From assembly GCF_036248255.1 (NCBI RefSeq), contig NZ_CP109178.1, forward strand, positions 8,499,001 to 8,563,000: a stretch of DNA of 64,000 nucleotides. The letters are read 5' to 3'. Below, piece after piece: positions 54,869 to 63,116 of the stretch (position 1 is its first letter; each line of letters starts with the position of its first letter). This DNA comes from Streptomyces sp. NBC_01717 (GTDB lineage Bacteria > Actinomycetota > Actinomycetes > Streptomycetales > Streptomycetaceae). The notes under the pieces are model-generated. The model was given only the letters and a program-made list of their open reading frames with translations. It was not told the origin of the DNA and ran no database searches. Position numbers and translations under genes: made by a program.

Positions 54869-55010
54869 TCACCCGTGTCCGCCAGGAGCTTCACATGCTT
54901 GTCCACTCGTCCTCGATCGATCTGTCCGGCCGAACCCTGCGGTTCCTTACCGGCCGACTGGCCGCGCCGGCCACTACACAGTCCTCGGCCACCTGCGCAA
55001 GCCATGACCG
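54802..55010 (+). pseudogene. IS5-family transposase N-terminal scar
   Basis: ATG 54802 opens MPTASWTLLRKDELLVDGFS, then RQELHMLVHSSSIDLSGRTL and RFLTGRLAA. This matches the N-terminal helix-turn-helix start of IS5-type transposases (HTH_Tnp_4). The homology then shifts frame (HYTVLGHLRKP) and ends. The catalytic domain is gone. Confidence 0.6.
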
Positions 55011-55106
55011 TCAGCCGCTTCGTACCGTCGAACACACCGGAGAACGAGACCGACGTGGCATCCGGCGCGTAGTTGCCGAGCGAGGCGGCGCTCACCAGGC
55101 CCAGAG
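55011..55106 (-). other. Unassigned segment behind the DUF1877 gene
   Basis: Directly downstream of the DUF1877 stop, the minus strand encodes LTLGLVSAASLGNYAPDATS and then VSFSGVFDGTKRLTVMA. It looks like part of a secreted protein but has no start. It may be a remnant moved here by recombination. Confidence 0.3.
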
Positions 55107-55607
55107 TCAGTCCAGCCAGACGATGACCGCATGCCCCGCCTGAGCTGCGGCAGCGAAGTACTGCGCCAGGCCGGCGAACCAGTCTCCGCCCCACTCCAGC
55201 GAGGACCGGTCCTCCCAACCCAGCGGGTAGATCGCCGCAGCCATCAATTCGTGCGGTTCGACTCCGTCTAGGAGTTGGTCGTACGTCAAGCAGCCCAGTT
55301 CTTCGGCTGCTAGGCGAACCCGGTCCGCGGGCAGGTAGTGCGGTGGACCGTATCCCCAATCGTCGGCCTCGCCGAGGGACTCTTCCCCGTGGATGACGCC
55401 GACGGGGAACCCGGAGCGTTGCAGCAGGAAGTCCAACAGGTGCCACGCCTTGTACGTCGAGAAATGGCGGGCCTCGGCCGGCGAAGGCTTGGCCTCCTCT
55501 TCAACGTCCCGCGATTCCTCGATGTGACCGAGCGCCCAGTCCGAATCCTGAATCGCCCGGTCCAGCTCGGCCGCCGTCACACGGAAGTACTCACCGATGA
55601 TGCTCAT
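55107..55607 (-). CDS. DUF1877 (YfbM-like) protein
   Basis: 166 residues from ATG 55607. Opens MSIIGEYFRVTAAELDRAI, then KAWHLLDFLLQRSGFP, GYGPPHYLPADRVRLAAEEL and a late FAAAAQAGHAVIVWLD. All are family features of DUF1877 (YfbM). Function unknown; members are often lone genes in actinomycetes and frequently near polymorphic-toxin immunity genes. No toxin is seen here. Confidence 0.82.
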   Translation of the reverse strand: MSIIGEYFRVTAAELDRAIQDSDWALGHIEESRDVEEEAKPSPAEARHFSTYKAWHLLDFLLQRSGFPVGVIHGEESLGEADDWGYGPPHYLPADRVRLAAEELGCLTYDQLLDGVEPHELMAAAIYPLGWEDRSSLEWGGDWFAGLAQYFAAAAQAGHAVIVWLD

Positions 55608-55889
55608 GGCCGGATGCTCGACACCACGACTGACATCGCTCGCCGGTCCGTCTCAGTTCTTCCGTCTCATCCATCCACGGCCAAGGCCGTTCACGGGGGT
55701 CCACAGCTCCGAACCATGTGCTTCAACAGCCCGGGTGGTACGCAGGTGAACGGTGATGAACGACCTCCACCGCCCCCCACACGGTTGGAAAGCGTGTTGG
55801 GGGTGCCGTAAGTACGACCCAACCCGCTTGACATGGTCAAACCGTCGTGAGGTGATCCACTCACCGCTGATCCACTGGGGGAAGTTCTT
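55608..55889. other. Intergenic region between divergent genes
   Basis: 282 bases that should hold both promoters for the divergent DUF1877 and small membrane-protein genes. No distinct element recognised. Confidence 0.4.
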
Positions 55890-56189
55890 GTGTCGTACGT
55901 AACCGTGACGCTTGCCGGCGCCGACTCACCGAGTGAGCATCTTCAACTCGCCGCCTTCACGGCGATGGCCGCGGTCGTCTTCATATGGTTGGGGCGGAGA
56001 CAACGCCGCACCGGGCGCAGCCTGATCGCCCCCAACGAAACGGTGAGAGTGGGGAATCGGCTGATTCCACCGCCACCGCCGAGCCGGGGCCGCCGTGTCG
56101 CCGGGACTGGATGGATCGTGGTCGGGAGTATCTTCGTCCTGCCGGCGGTGTTCAACTTCGTGGCGGCGATCCACGCTCTTGTCGGCTAG
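55890..56189 (+). CDS. Small membrane protein, unknown function
   Basis: 99 residues from GTG 55890, with GGGGGAAG upstream. Two predicted membrane helices (about 21-34 and 74-95) flank a basic, Pro-rich cytoplasmic or external loop. No family recognised. Confidence 0.6.
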   Translation: MSYVTVTLAGADSPSEHLQLAAFTAMAAVVFIWLGRRQRRTGRSLIAPNETVRVGNRLIPPPPPSRGRRVAGTGWIVVGSIFVLPAVFNFVAAIHALVG

Positions 56190-56340
56190 GAGCGTGGGTC
56201 AGTAAACAACTCCTGGAATGCCGCGCCTCGTGGTGAAGTGCGGCTGCCGAGCGCTGCTCTTGAAAAGGCGTGGCTGCCGGGCAGTCGTGATGTGACAATC
56301 AGTCCGCAACTTGATCCACATCCGCGTCCCGGAGGTCCGC

Positions 56341-56910
56341 ATGGACGTCGCCTCGCTGCTGCCGTTGACCACGTCCCGGTTGACGCTGCGTCTGTTCACT
56401 CCCGGCGACGCCGACGACCTGTACGCCTACCAGAGTCTGCCGAGCGTGGCGCGCTACTTGTACCGGCCGGCGCACACGCGTGAGCGCAGCGGGCAGGTTG
56501 CCGCCGAGCGCGCGGCGCAGACGGCCTGGCGCGCCGACGGGGACAAGCTGGCGCTCGCTGTCTGCCGACGCGATGAGCCCGGCGTCCTTGGCGAGGTGAG
56601 CCTCGGCCTGGCCGATGCCCGCGCCGCCCAGGCCGAGATCGGCTGGACTCTCGACCCAGGTCACGAGGGGCACGGCTACGCGACCGAGGCGGCCGCGGCG
56701 CTGGCCGGGTTTGCCTTCGACACGCTGGGCGTGCACCGGCTCTACGCACGGCTGGATGTGGAGAACACCGGGTCTGTGCGGGTCTGTGAGCGCCTCGGGA
56801 TGCGCCGGGAGGCGCACCTGGTCGAGAACGACCTCGACGGGGATCGCTGGGGCAGCGAGTACATCTACGCGGCGCTGTCCGCGGATCTTGGCAGTCGATC
56901 AGGCGATTGA
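56341..56910 (+). CDS. GNAT-family N-acetyltransferase (RimJ/RimL-like)
   Basis: ATG 56341 follows GGAGG at six bases; 189 residues. RimJ-type opening PLTTSRLTLRLFTPGDADDL. The acetyl-CoA motif A reads IGWTLDPGHEGHGYATEAA, and motif B has YARLDVENTGSVRVCERLG. It should transfer an acetyl group to an amine of a small molecule, antibiotic or protein N-terminus. Single gene. Confidence 0.88.
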   Translation: MDVASLLPLTTSRLTLRLFTPGDADDLYAYQSLPSVARYLYRPAHTRERSGQVAAERAAQTAWRADGDKLALAVCRRDEPGVLGEVSLGLADARAAQAEIGWTLDPGHEGHGYATEAAAALAGFAFDTLGVHRLYARLDVENTGSVRVCERLGMRREAHLVENDLDGDRWGSEYIYAALSADLGSRSGD

Positions 56911-56933
56911 GCCCGACCCCGCCTGGCGCCCGC

Positions 56934-57023
56934 GCCGAATGGCGGCTACTGGCCGCATGCCACAACCTGCGAAAGATCTTCGGGCAGGTCGGAACCCCCG
57001 GACTGGCCGCCGCCCGAGCCTGA
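56934..57023 (+). pseudogene. Transposase C-terminal scar (IS1182/IS5-like)
   Basis: The plus strand reads RAEWRLLAACHNLRKIFGQV and then GTPGLAAARA before a TGA at 57021. This is the typical end of IS1182-type transposases (AEW..A..HNL.K). Nothing of the rest is left; the GNAT gene begins just upstream. Confidence 0.55.
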
Positions 57024-57158
57024 GCGCCCAGGCGGCAGCATCACCCTCCACAGCAACCGCACCCCGCACCCGCCCCGACACCGCCGACAATCCCCAGACC
57101 GCCAGAGATCCGACCACCAACCCTCGACGGCTTGCTCGTTACCGACCCACGCTCCTAG
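57024..57158. other. Short gap before the IS701-family element
   Basis: 135 bases with no gene, ending in the CTAG target copy at 57155-57158. Confidence 0.4.
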
Positions 57159-58601
57159 TAGGGCTTGGTCAGCTTCACTCGTGGGTGGCGTGTCTGCTTG
57201 TTGGTGAGTGTCGTTGAGGTGGTGTGACACCTGAAGAGATGGCCGGGGTCCGGGAGGACCTGGAGGCATTCACGACGGAGATGTTCGACGGGTTCTTCCG
57301 TGCGGATCAGCGGCGGTGGGGGCAGGTGTATGTGCGTGGGCTGCTGCTGGAGGGTCGGCGCAAGTCGGTGGAGCCGATGGCGGCGCGTCTGGGCGAGGAC
57401 GGCAACCGGCAGGCGCTGGCCCACTTCGTGACTACCAGCCCGTGGGATCCAGCGCATGTGCGGGCCCGGCTGGCCTGGAAGATGCAGGATGTGATCGGCG
57501 CGGAGGCGCTGATCGTCGATGACACCGGCTTTTTGAAGGACGGGGACGCCTCGGCGTGTGTGTCCCGGCAGTACACCGGCACCGCGGGCAAGGTCACCAA
57601 TTGTCAGGTCGGGGTGTCGTTGCACCTGGCCCGCGATCATGCCTCGGCCGCGGTGAACTGGCGGCTGTTCCTGCCCGCTTCCTGGGATCCGGGCTCGCCG
57701 GAGGCGGATGCGGACAAGGTCGCCCGCCGGGGCCGCTGCGGCATTCCCTCCCAGGCGGGGCATGTGGAGAAGTGGCAGCTGGCCCTGGACATGATCGATG
57801 AGACCCGCTCGTGGGGCATCGACCTCCCCTTGGTCGTCGCGGACGCCGGATACGGTGATGCCGCCGCCTTCCGTCTGGGCTTGGAGGAACGCAACCTGCC
57901 TTATGCGGTGGGCATTTCTTCCCGCCACACCGCCCATCGGGCCGGCGCCCGGCCTGTCCAGCCTGCCTATGCGGGCACCGGCCGGCCACCGAAGATGCAG
58001 TATCCCGAGCCTGCACAGACCATGAAAAATTTGGTCATCGCGGCCAGGCCGGGCTGCTGCGAGACCGGTGTCCTGGCGGGAAGGATCCCGGCCAGGCCAG
58101 GGCCAAAGCGGCTTCAAGCGCATGCACTCACGCTTCGTCGCTCTGCGCGTCCGACCGGCCGGACGCGGTGCCCGCACAGCCGGCGACGGTCCAGAACTAC
58201 CAGAGCGCTGGCTGCTGGCCGAATGGCCCGCCACCGAGCCCGAGCCGGTGCAGTTCTGGCTCTCGAACCTGCCTTCCGGGATGCCGCTGGCCACACTGGT
58301 GCGGCTGGCCAAACTACGCTGGCGCATCGAGCACGACTACCGCGAGATGAAACAGGCCCTGGGACTTGCCCACTTCGAAGGCCGCACCTGGAACGGCTGG
58401 CATCACCACGTCACCCTCGTCTCCGCAGCTCATGCCTTCTGCACCCTGCAACGACTGGCACACCACCCAAAAGACTCAGCGCAGGTCTGAGCCTCTACCA
58501 GGTCCTCCGCGAACTCCAGACACTCCTCGCCCTCTGGGTCGGCGCCTGCCCCACCTGCCACCGCAACATACCCACCCCCATACGAACCTGACCAAGCCCT
58601 A
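57159..58601 (+). mobile_element. IS701-family insertion sequence (1443 bp)
   Basis: Perfect 14-bp terminal inverted repeats (TAGGGCTTGGTCAG at 57159-57172, complement at 58588-58601), flanked by a 4-bp direct repeat CTAG (57155-57158 and 58602-58605). YTAG targets with 4-bp duplication are characteristic of IS701. The single transposase gene carries two frameshifts. Clean ends with a damaged gene suggest a fairly recent arrival. Confidence 0.9.
57224..58591 (+). pseudogene. IS701-family transposase with two frameshifts
   Basis: GTG 57224 opens TPEEMAGVREDLEAFTTEMF. The DDE domain has VDDTGFLKDG and VADAGYGD. At about 58042 an extra base (GCC-A-GGC) shifts the frame; reading on by one base restores AAGRAAARPVSWREGSRPG, then WLSNLP-type, KLRWRIEHDYREMKQALGL and FEGRTWNGWHHH. 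A second shift near 58470 restores LSLYQVLRELQTLLALWVGA to the stop at 58591. If these are not sequencing errors, the transposase is inactive without slippage. Confidence 0.8.
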
Positions 58602-58607
58602 CTAGCG

Positions 58608-58719
58608 CCGTGCCAGACCCGTGCCAGGTCGCTCGCCCGCAGGTTAGGCGCCCCGACCCCCTAGATCACCCGAGCCTCCCAAACTCAGAGCACGAGTTCG
58701 ATTCTCGTCACCCGCTCCA
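58608..58719 (+). other. Attachment-site scar: tRNA-Gly(CCC) 3' fragment with arm repeats
   Basis: 58676-58719 reads as the 3' part of tRNA-Gly(CCC). It has an anticodon-loop-like CTCCCAA, variable GAGC, T-arm ACGAG-TTCGATT-CTCGT and acceptor strand CACCCGC-T-CCA. The 5' half is absent. Just upstream, CCGTGCCAG occurs twice (58608-58616 and 58619-58627), like integrase arm-binding sites. This is what an integrative element leaves when it inserts into a tRNA gene. Confidence 0.75.
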
Positions 58720-58724
58720 CGAAA

Positions 58725-58751
58725 AAGCCCCAGGCCAGCGGCCCGGGGCTT
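58725..58751 (+). terminator. tRNA-type terminator hairpin after the scar
   Basis: Stem AAGCCCC-a-GGCC / GGCC-c-GGGGCTT with a 3-base loop, six bases after the CCA. It is probably part of the duplicated attachment segment. Confidence 0.75.
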
Positions 58752-58824
58752 CCTGTTGTCCAAAGGTTGTCCCGCAATGATGGCGGAGCTGAGCACAGAG
58801 CTGCCTGATGGGCTGGCGTTGGGC

Positions 58825-59379
58825 TCAGCCGGTGGCCCGTGAAGTGTCCAGGGACCGGGCGAAGTCCGTGAGCTCGCGGAAGTCGTCCTCGCGCAGACCG
58901 ATCCGCGGGTTGACGTGGTGCAGAAACCCACGCCCACGGTGGTGGGCGGTCACGTACGCCTGGTCCAGATCACTCTGTTCATCGTCCACCCAGGCGAAGG
59001 GACGCCCGTTGGCGTGATCGACCAGCCGACCGGTCTTCCAGTGGACCCCGTCGGGGCGGTCTTGGAACAGGACGTCGCCGAAGTCGACGAAAGGGAGTTC
59101 GGGAAGGCCGAGCACCGGCGCGATCCACCGGTTGGCGTCGTCCATCCACGAGGTGGCCCAGCAAAGTTCGTAGCCAAGCCGGAGGAGAGCTCGCCCGTGC
59201 TTTGGGTTGAGCCACACCCGTAGGGGTCGCCGCCGGGCCGAGAGTCCCCCGTGTCCCTCGTGGATCCCGCTGTCCTGGGGCACTCGGAGTGTGGTGTAGC
59301 CGTCGGGGCGCTTCTCCGGCTTGGCCGCATAGGGGTTGAGGGGCCCATCCACATCGAGGAACAGCAGTGGTCGGTTCAC
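58825..59379 (-). CDS. HAD-like hydrolase-domain protein
   Basis: 184 residues. It opens MNRPLLFLDVDGPLNPYAAK, a HAD motif I with DVDG. WATSWMDDANRWIAPVLGLP fits motif II (Thr/Ser). WKTGRLVDHANGRPFAWVDD and EQSDLD fit motifs III/IV with Lys and acidic residues. Probably a phosphatase for an unknown substrate. It lies on the far side of the attachment scar, presumably in the backbone chromosome. Confidence 0.75.
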   Translation of the reverse strand: MNRPLLFLDVDGPLNPYAAKPEKRPDGYTTLRVPQDSGIHEGHGGLSARRRPLRVWLNPKHGRALLRLGYELCWATSWMDDANRWIAPVLGLPELPFVDFGDVLFQDRPDGVHWKTGRLVDHANGRPFAWVDDEQSDLDQAYVTAHHRGRGFLHHVNPRIGLREDDFRELTDFARSLDTSRATG

Positions 59380-59848
59380 GATCTCCCCCCGCTCTTGCCC
59401 AGCATCGGCTGCGCTGTGAAAGTTACCGGCGAGGTCAGGGCCTCAGTCGCTACTTCGCTGACGGCGTGTCGGGGACACGGGTCGCCGAGGCGGCCGTCGT
59501 CTACCTGGGCGGCGCTGCCGACTAGCGGCGGCCCAGCGTTTGTTGCGAACCGGCGGTGTGTTTCTTGCGCCGCAAGCACCGGGACCCGGCGACCACGAGA
59601 AGAGGCGGCGTGAGGTCGCCGCGCGGATGCCGCCGGCACCCCGGCCGTCGGCCAGCGGTCCGGGCTCAGGTTCAGGCCCGCAACCGGGGTGTCTGCCGTT
59701 TGTGGATCACGGGCGCCGATGCGTGTTTTGCCGGCGCGTGCCTCTGTCCGTGGCTGCGGGTGAAGGGTGCACGGGTGTGGTGCCGTGGTCGGCCTGCAGG
59801 TGTTGCCCGGCCTTGGTTCCGGGCGGAGAAGCCGGGTAGCAGAAGGCC
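59380..59848. other. Stretch without a recognisable gene
   Basis: About 470 bases between the HAD-like start and the FKBP stop. Short overlapping frames only; nothing recognisable. Confidence 0.4.
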
Positions 59849-60229
59849 TCAGACTGCGACGGAGAGCAGGTCCACCACGAAGACGAGTGTCGATCCCGCC
59901 GGGATCAACGGCGAGGGTGACTGGTTGCCGTAGCCGAGGCGCGGGGGAACGATGATCTCGCGCCGGCCGCCGACCTTCATCCCTCTGACCCCGCGGTCCC
60001 AGCCCTTGATGACCTTGCCACCGCCCACGGCGAACTTGAACGTCTGGCCCCGGTCCCAGGAGGTGTCAAATTCCTTTCCGGACTCGAAGGTGACCCCGAC
60101 GTAGTGAACCTGGACAACCCTGCCCGGCTTGGCCTCAAGCCCGTCCCCGACGACGAGGTCGCGGATTGTCAGCTCGGTGGGCGCGTCACCCTCCGGAAGG
60201 TCGATCTCGGGCTTCGTAAGTTCACTCAT
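59849..60229 (-). CDS. FKBP-type peptidyl-prolyl isomerase
   Basis: ATG 60229 follows GAGG at seven bases; 126 residues with no signal peptide. FKBP hallmarks: VVQVHYVGVTFESGKEFDTS, FAVGGGKVIKGWDRGVRGMK, GGRREIIVPPRLGYGNQ and a final STLVFVVDLLSV. It speeds proline cis-trans isomerisation in the cytoplasm. Length fits the single-domain family. Confidence 0.92.
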   Translation of the reverse strand: MSELTKPEIDLPEGDAPTELTIRDLVVGDGLEAKPGRVVQVHYVGVTFESGKEFDTSWDRGQTFKFAVGGGKVIKGWDRGVRGMKVGGRREIIVPPRLGYGNQSPSPLIPAGSTLVFVVDLLSVAV

Positions 60230-60482
60230 TGCAGCCTCATTCGCTCGCCGCCGGAAGCCCTCATACAGGCCAGCCAGGCGCATGGTCACTCTATGCAGTA
60301 GATCGTCATGCTGCCGTGAACGCTGATCTCCTGGAGTGCATCAAGCCCAACGGAGCACGATGCTCAGTGTGGCTGGGCGTGCTACGTCATCGGTACGCTG
60401 CGCCCGTACTCGATGATGGCGAGGCCCCGCTCCCCGCGTCCGCGGGTATGGCCCGTGGGCGTCGCCTGGTGGCGCGTGGCCC
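60230..60482. other. Gap upstream of the FKBP gene
   Basis: 253 bases holding the FKBP promoter. The distal part may be out-of-frame remains of the adjacent ISL3 transposase scar. Confidence 0.35.
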
Positions 60483-60632
60483 GCTGCACGGAAGGTCCTT
60501 CAGCCTGCGCTGATAACGGTCGTGGACTCGGTCCGTGAAGCGCCCGCAGCCCGGACACGCCGCCCGGGCCGCGCGGCCTCTCGCCACCACCTCGACCGTG
60601 CCGAACGCAGCAGTAACCGCCTTGACGTCCAC
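60483..60632 (-). pseudogene. ISL3-family transposase N-terminal scar
   Basis: Minus-strand reading MDVKAVTAAFGTVEVVARG, RAARAACPGCGRFTDRVHDR, then YQRRLKDLPCS is the N-terminal zinc-ribbon start of ISL3-type transposases. After about 50 residues homology ends. Confidence 0.65.
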
Positions 60633-60652
60633 ATCGTCACAACCACCTGGTC

Positions 60653-60817
60653 GTGACAGCGACGTTCGGCTCGGGGGGTCATGTGTATCTGGGCTGGACC
60701 CTGCGATCCGGCTTCTTCCCCGGCGACTGGAACTGTACCGTCACGACCGTGATCGAGGCTGGCGAAGGAATGACGGCCGTAGCCGCGGACCTGCGGGCAT
60801 TCCTGCGCGAAGAGTAG
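60653..60817 (+). CDS. Possible small protein or C-terminal fragment
   Basis: GTG 60653 opens a 54-residue frame (ATFGSGGHVYLGWTLRSGFF, PGDWNCTVTTVIEAGEGMT, AAVAADLRAFLREE-type end). It reads like a genuine protein end, but there is no ribosome site and no family recognised. It overlaps nothing else. Confidence 0.3.
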   Translation: MTATFGSGGHVYLGWTLRSGFFPGDWNCTVTTVIEAGEGMTAVAADLRAFLREE

Positions 60818-61115
60818 GTCTCGACAGTCTGCCCGTCCCGAACGGTTTCTCAGCCGACGGCTTGCTGTTCCGCGCGGGCGCGGTCCACCGCTCGGGCTCC
60901 ACCCGCTGCCGCGAGAAGCCTAGAACCCGGCAACCGCAGCTCTAAGGTTGTCGTAGCGGACGTTCCCGGTCGGCACTCCGCCCAGCACGTTGAGAGCATG
61001 GACGTGGCCCTCGAAGAACGCCTCCTGCCCGGCCGACGCGAAGATCCTTCTCTGCGGCAAGGTGCCGTGCCTCGCAGCACGAAACCAGTGGCCCGAGAGC
61101 TGGAGGTTCCGTAGC

Positions 61116-62003
61116 GTGTCGGTCATGCCGATGCCCGTCCTGTACTGCCGTGATTCGTTGAAACCCCGGCGCGTAGACGAACACTTCGCACCGGAAGCAC
61201 AGGAGGTCCGCGCCTTTGGCGGGGCAGTCGGGCTGATCGACCACGACGCGCTGTTGCAGGGCGACGCGCAGCAGGCTGTTGCACAAGTACCAGCTGGGCT
61301 GGGAAACGCCTGGTACCGAGGCTGGATGCTTCCCAGCGATCGATACGCCGCTTTGGCTGAGGCGCTGAGCCGACGTGGCACCGAGTTGCTCGTCACACCG
61401 GAGCAATACCGGACCGCCCACGAACTGCCGGGCTGGTATCCGATGTTCGTCGACATCACGCCCGCGAGCGTGTGGCGCCCCACCAAACCCGGTGAGATGT
61501 TGACCGCCGACGACCTGGCCGCTCTCGCCGAGCCCCTGCTGCCAGGCTCGGGAATCGTGAAGGACTACGTCAAATCCCGCAAGCACGAGTGGGAGCAGGC
61601 GTGCTTCATTCCCGATCTCGCCGACGCCGTGCAGCTGACACGGGTCGTACAGCGCTTTGTAGAGCTGCAGGAGGAGTTCCTGGCTGGTGGCGTCGTTCTC
61701 CGCGCCTTCGAGGCATTCTCGAAGCTTGAGTCCGTCGCGGCTGAAGTGCGCGTGTGGTGGCTGGATGGTGAACCCAGGCTGCTGACACCCCATCCGGATA
61801 ACCCGTTTGGGCGCGGGCTGGTGCCCAACCTTGATCACATCGGGCCTGCAGTGCAGCGCCTGGGGTGCCGGTTCGTCACAACCGACGTCGCCCTTCGCTC
61901 GGACGGGGTGTGGCGGGTCCTCGAAGTCGGTGACGGGCAAGTCAGTGATCTGCACCAGTCGAGCGGCCGAGGCGAATTGGCCGCACTGCTGGTCGGTCTA
62001 TAG
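61116..62003 (+). CDS. ATP-grasp domain protein (DUF4343-like)
   Basis: GTG 61116 follows GGAGG with nine-base spacing; ATG 61125 is an alternative. About 295 residues. The N-terminal part has VLYCRDSLKPRRVDEHFAPE. The ATP-grasp core has GSGIVKDYVKSRKHEWEQAC (ATP-binding Lys), RVVQRFVELQEEFLAGGVVL, EVRVWWLDGEPRLL and a C-terminal DVALRSDGVWRVLEVGDGQV with metal-binding acidic residues. Such enzymes ligate a carboxylate to an amine using ATP. Convergent with the next remnant; no peptide-cluster partner is seen. Confidence 0.75.
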   Translation: MSVMPMPVLYCRDSLKPRRVDEHFAPEAQEVRAFGGAVGLIDHDALLQGDAQQAVAQVPAGLGNAWYRGWMLPSDRYAALAEALSRRGTELLVTPEQYRTAHELPGWYPMFVDITPASVWRPTKPGEMLTADDLAALAEPLLPGSGIVKDYVKSRKHEWEQACFIPDLADAVQLTRVVQRFVELQEEFLAGGVVLRAFEAFSKLESVAAEVRVWWLDGEPRLLTPHPDNPFGRGLVPNLDHIGPAVQRLGCRFVTTDVALRSDGVWRVLEVGDGQVSDLHQSSGRGELAALLVGL

Positions 62004-62298
62004 CACTTGCGGAAGTATCGGAATTCGGCAGCTGTCGTTCCCAATGCCAGGTCGAACTCGGGGAACCGCTCAAGCGCGCTGTCGACAGCTTCATGCGCCC
62101 CGAAGTCGTGCATGGCAGTCAGCGATGCCACCAACTCCGCGGCCTTCGGCCCCACTGTTCCTCAACCAGATCTGCGAGCTCGACGAATCGCTCGAAGCAC
62201 CGTCCAGCCTCGTCCTCAGGGACCGAATCGTCATCGTCTTGGACGATCTCCAACGCCAAGATCTCCTTCCGCCACGCACTGAGTTCGGCGATGGACAT
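62004..62298 (-). pseudogene. Small acidic protein gene with an apparent frameshift
   Basis: ATG 62298 opens MSIAELSAWRKEILALEIVQ, DDDDSVPEDEAGRCFERFVE and LADLVEEQWG. A one-base shift then leads to GPKAAELVASLTAMHDFGAH, EAVDSALERFPEFDLALG up to the convergent ATP-grasp gene end. Either this is a frameshifted gene of about 100 residues or two overlapping short genes. No family recognised. Confidence 0.45.
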
Positions 62299-62350
62299 GT
62301 GCCCTTGATCGAGGGCGCCGCCTCTGGAGCGGCGCCGTGGGACGGGGACG

Positions 62351-62590
62351 CTAACCGAGTGCTCCGACACCGGCCTCACCATGCCCAGCCTGCGCCCGTA
62401 GGCGTTCGGCCTGCTGATTCTTGTCGGCGATGCGCCGCAGGCTTTCCTGTAGTCCGGCGACCTCACCGAGCCACTGCATCCGCTGGGCCTCTCCAAGGCG
62501 CTGGCGGGTGTTGGTCTCGATCTCCAGTAGCCGGGCGGCCCTCTCCCAGCGCATCGCCATGGGCAGGTACGGCGGCCGCGAGATCTCGAC
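62351..62590 (-). pseudogene. Recombinase-type C-terminal tail remnant
   Basis: Minus-strand reading RWERAARLLEIETNTRQRLG, EAQRMQWLGEVAGLQESLRR and IADKNQQAERLRAQAG looks like the coiled-coil tail of actinobacterial integrases. It is related to copies A-C only in the WLGEV.GLQ block. No catalytic domain. Confidence 0.45.
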
Positions 62591-62634
62591 CACTTGCCGC
62601 CCGCATAGGTGGCGGCATGGCACCAGAAACAGGG

Positions 62635-62651
62635 TGTCCCGTAATCCCTGG
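62635..62651. repeat. Solo MITE-type terminal sequence
   Basis: TGTCCCGTAATCCCTGG is identical to bases 5-21 of both MITE ends, but the element body is absent. It is followed by AGGAGCCACGGGACAACC, a partial inverted mate. Probably the scar of a related element. Confidence 0.6.
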
Positions 62652-62689
62652 TCAGGAGCCACGGGACAACCTTCGTCCCGGATCCGCAT

Positions 62690-63116
62690 CGGGTTGAGTG
62701 GGAGGCAGGGAAGCAGCGCACATGAGGGCTTCGCTCAAGCGCCGCCGGTCTCGTGACTGCACTGCTCCCGGACCTCTACGATCACTCAAGCCGCAGGCGG
62801 TGAAGGTCGGCGATATGGGGGGCATGGTGATAGGTGCACTCAGCCCGCGCACCATAGGCCTTGCTGATAGCCCGAGTCGCGGGAAGGTTTCCGCTTGACC
62901 AGCCATGCACAATGAGGCCAGGGAATCGAGGAGGGGGCCGGGTTGACCTGCGTCAGGATGGTGTGGGAGCTCGGGCGGGGGTCGCCCTGTTATTGGTCGC
63001 ATTCGATGTCCGCGATTTGGCCTTGCGAATCTGCAGCCACATGGCGAACCGCGTCGGAGCCGGCGTCATCTTCACCCCTGCCGTTTTGAGAGCTGCACGA
63101 TCGAGGAGCGTCCACT
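62690..63116. other. Stretch without a recognisable gene
   Basis: About 430 bases, with the promoter of the sulfurtransferase presumably in the last 150. No gene or RNA seen. Confidence 0.4.

Noticed and set aside
58676..58719. Annotating this as a functional tRNA-Gly
   Set aside because: Only the 3' part is present; the acceptor 5' strand and D-arm are missing, so it is a scar.
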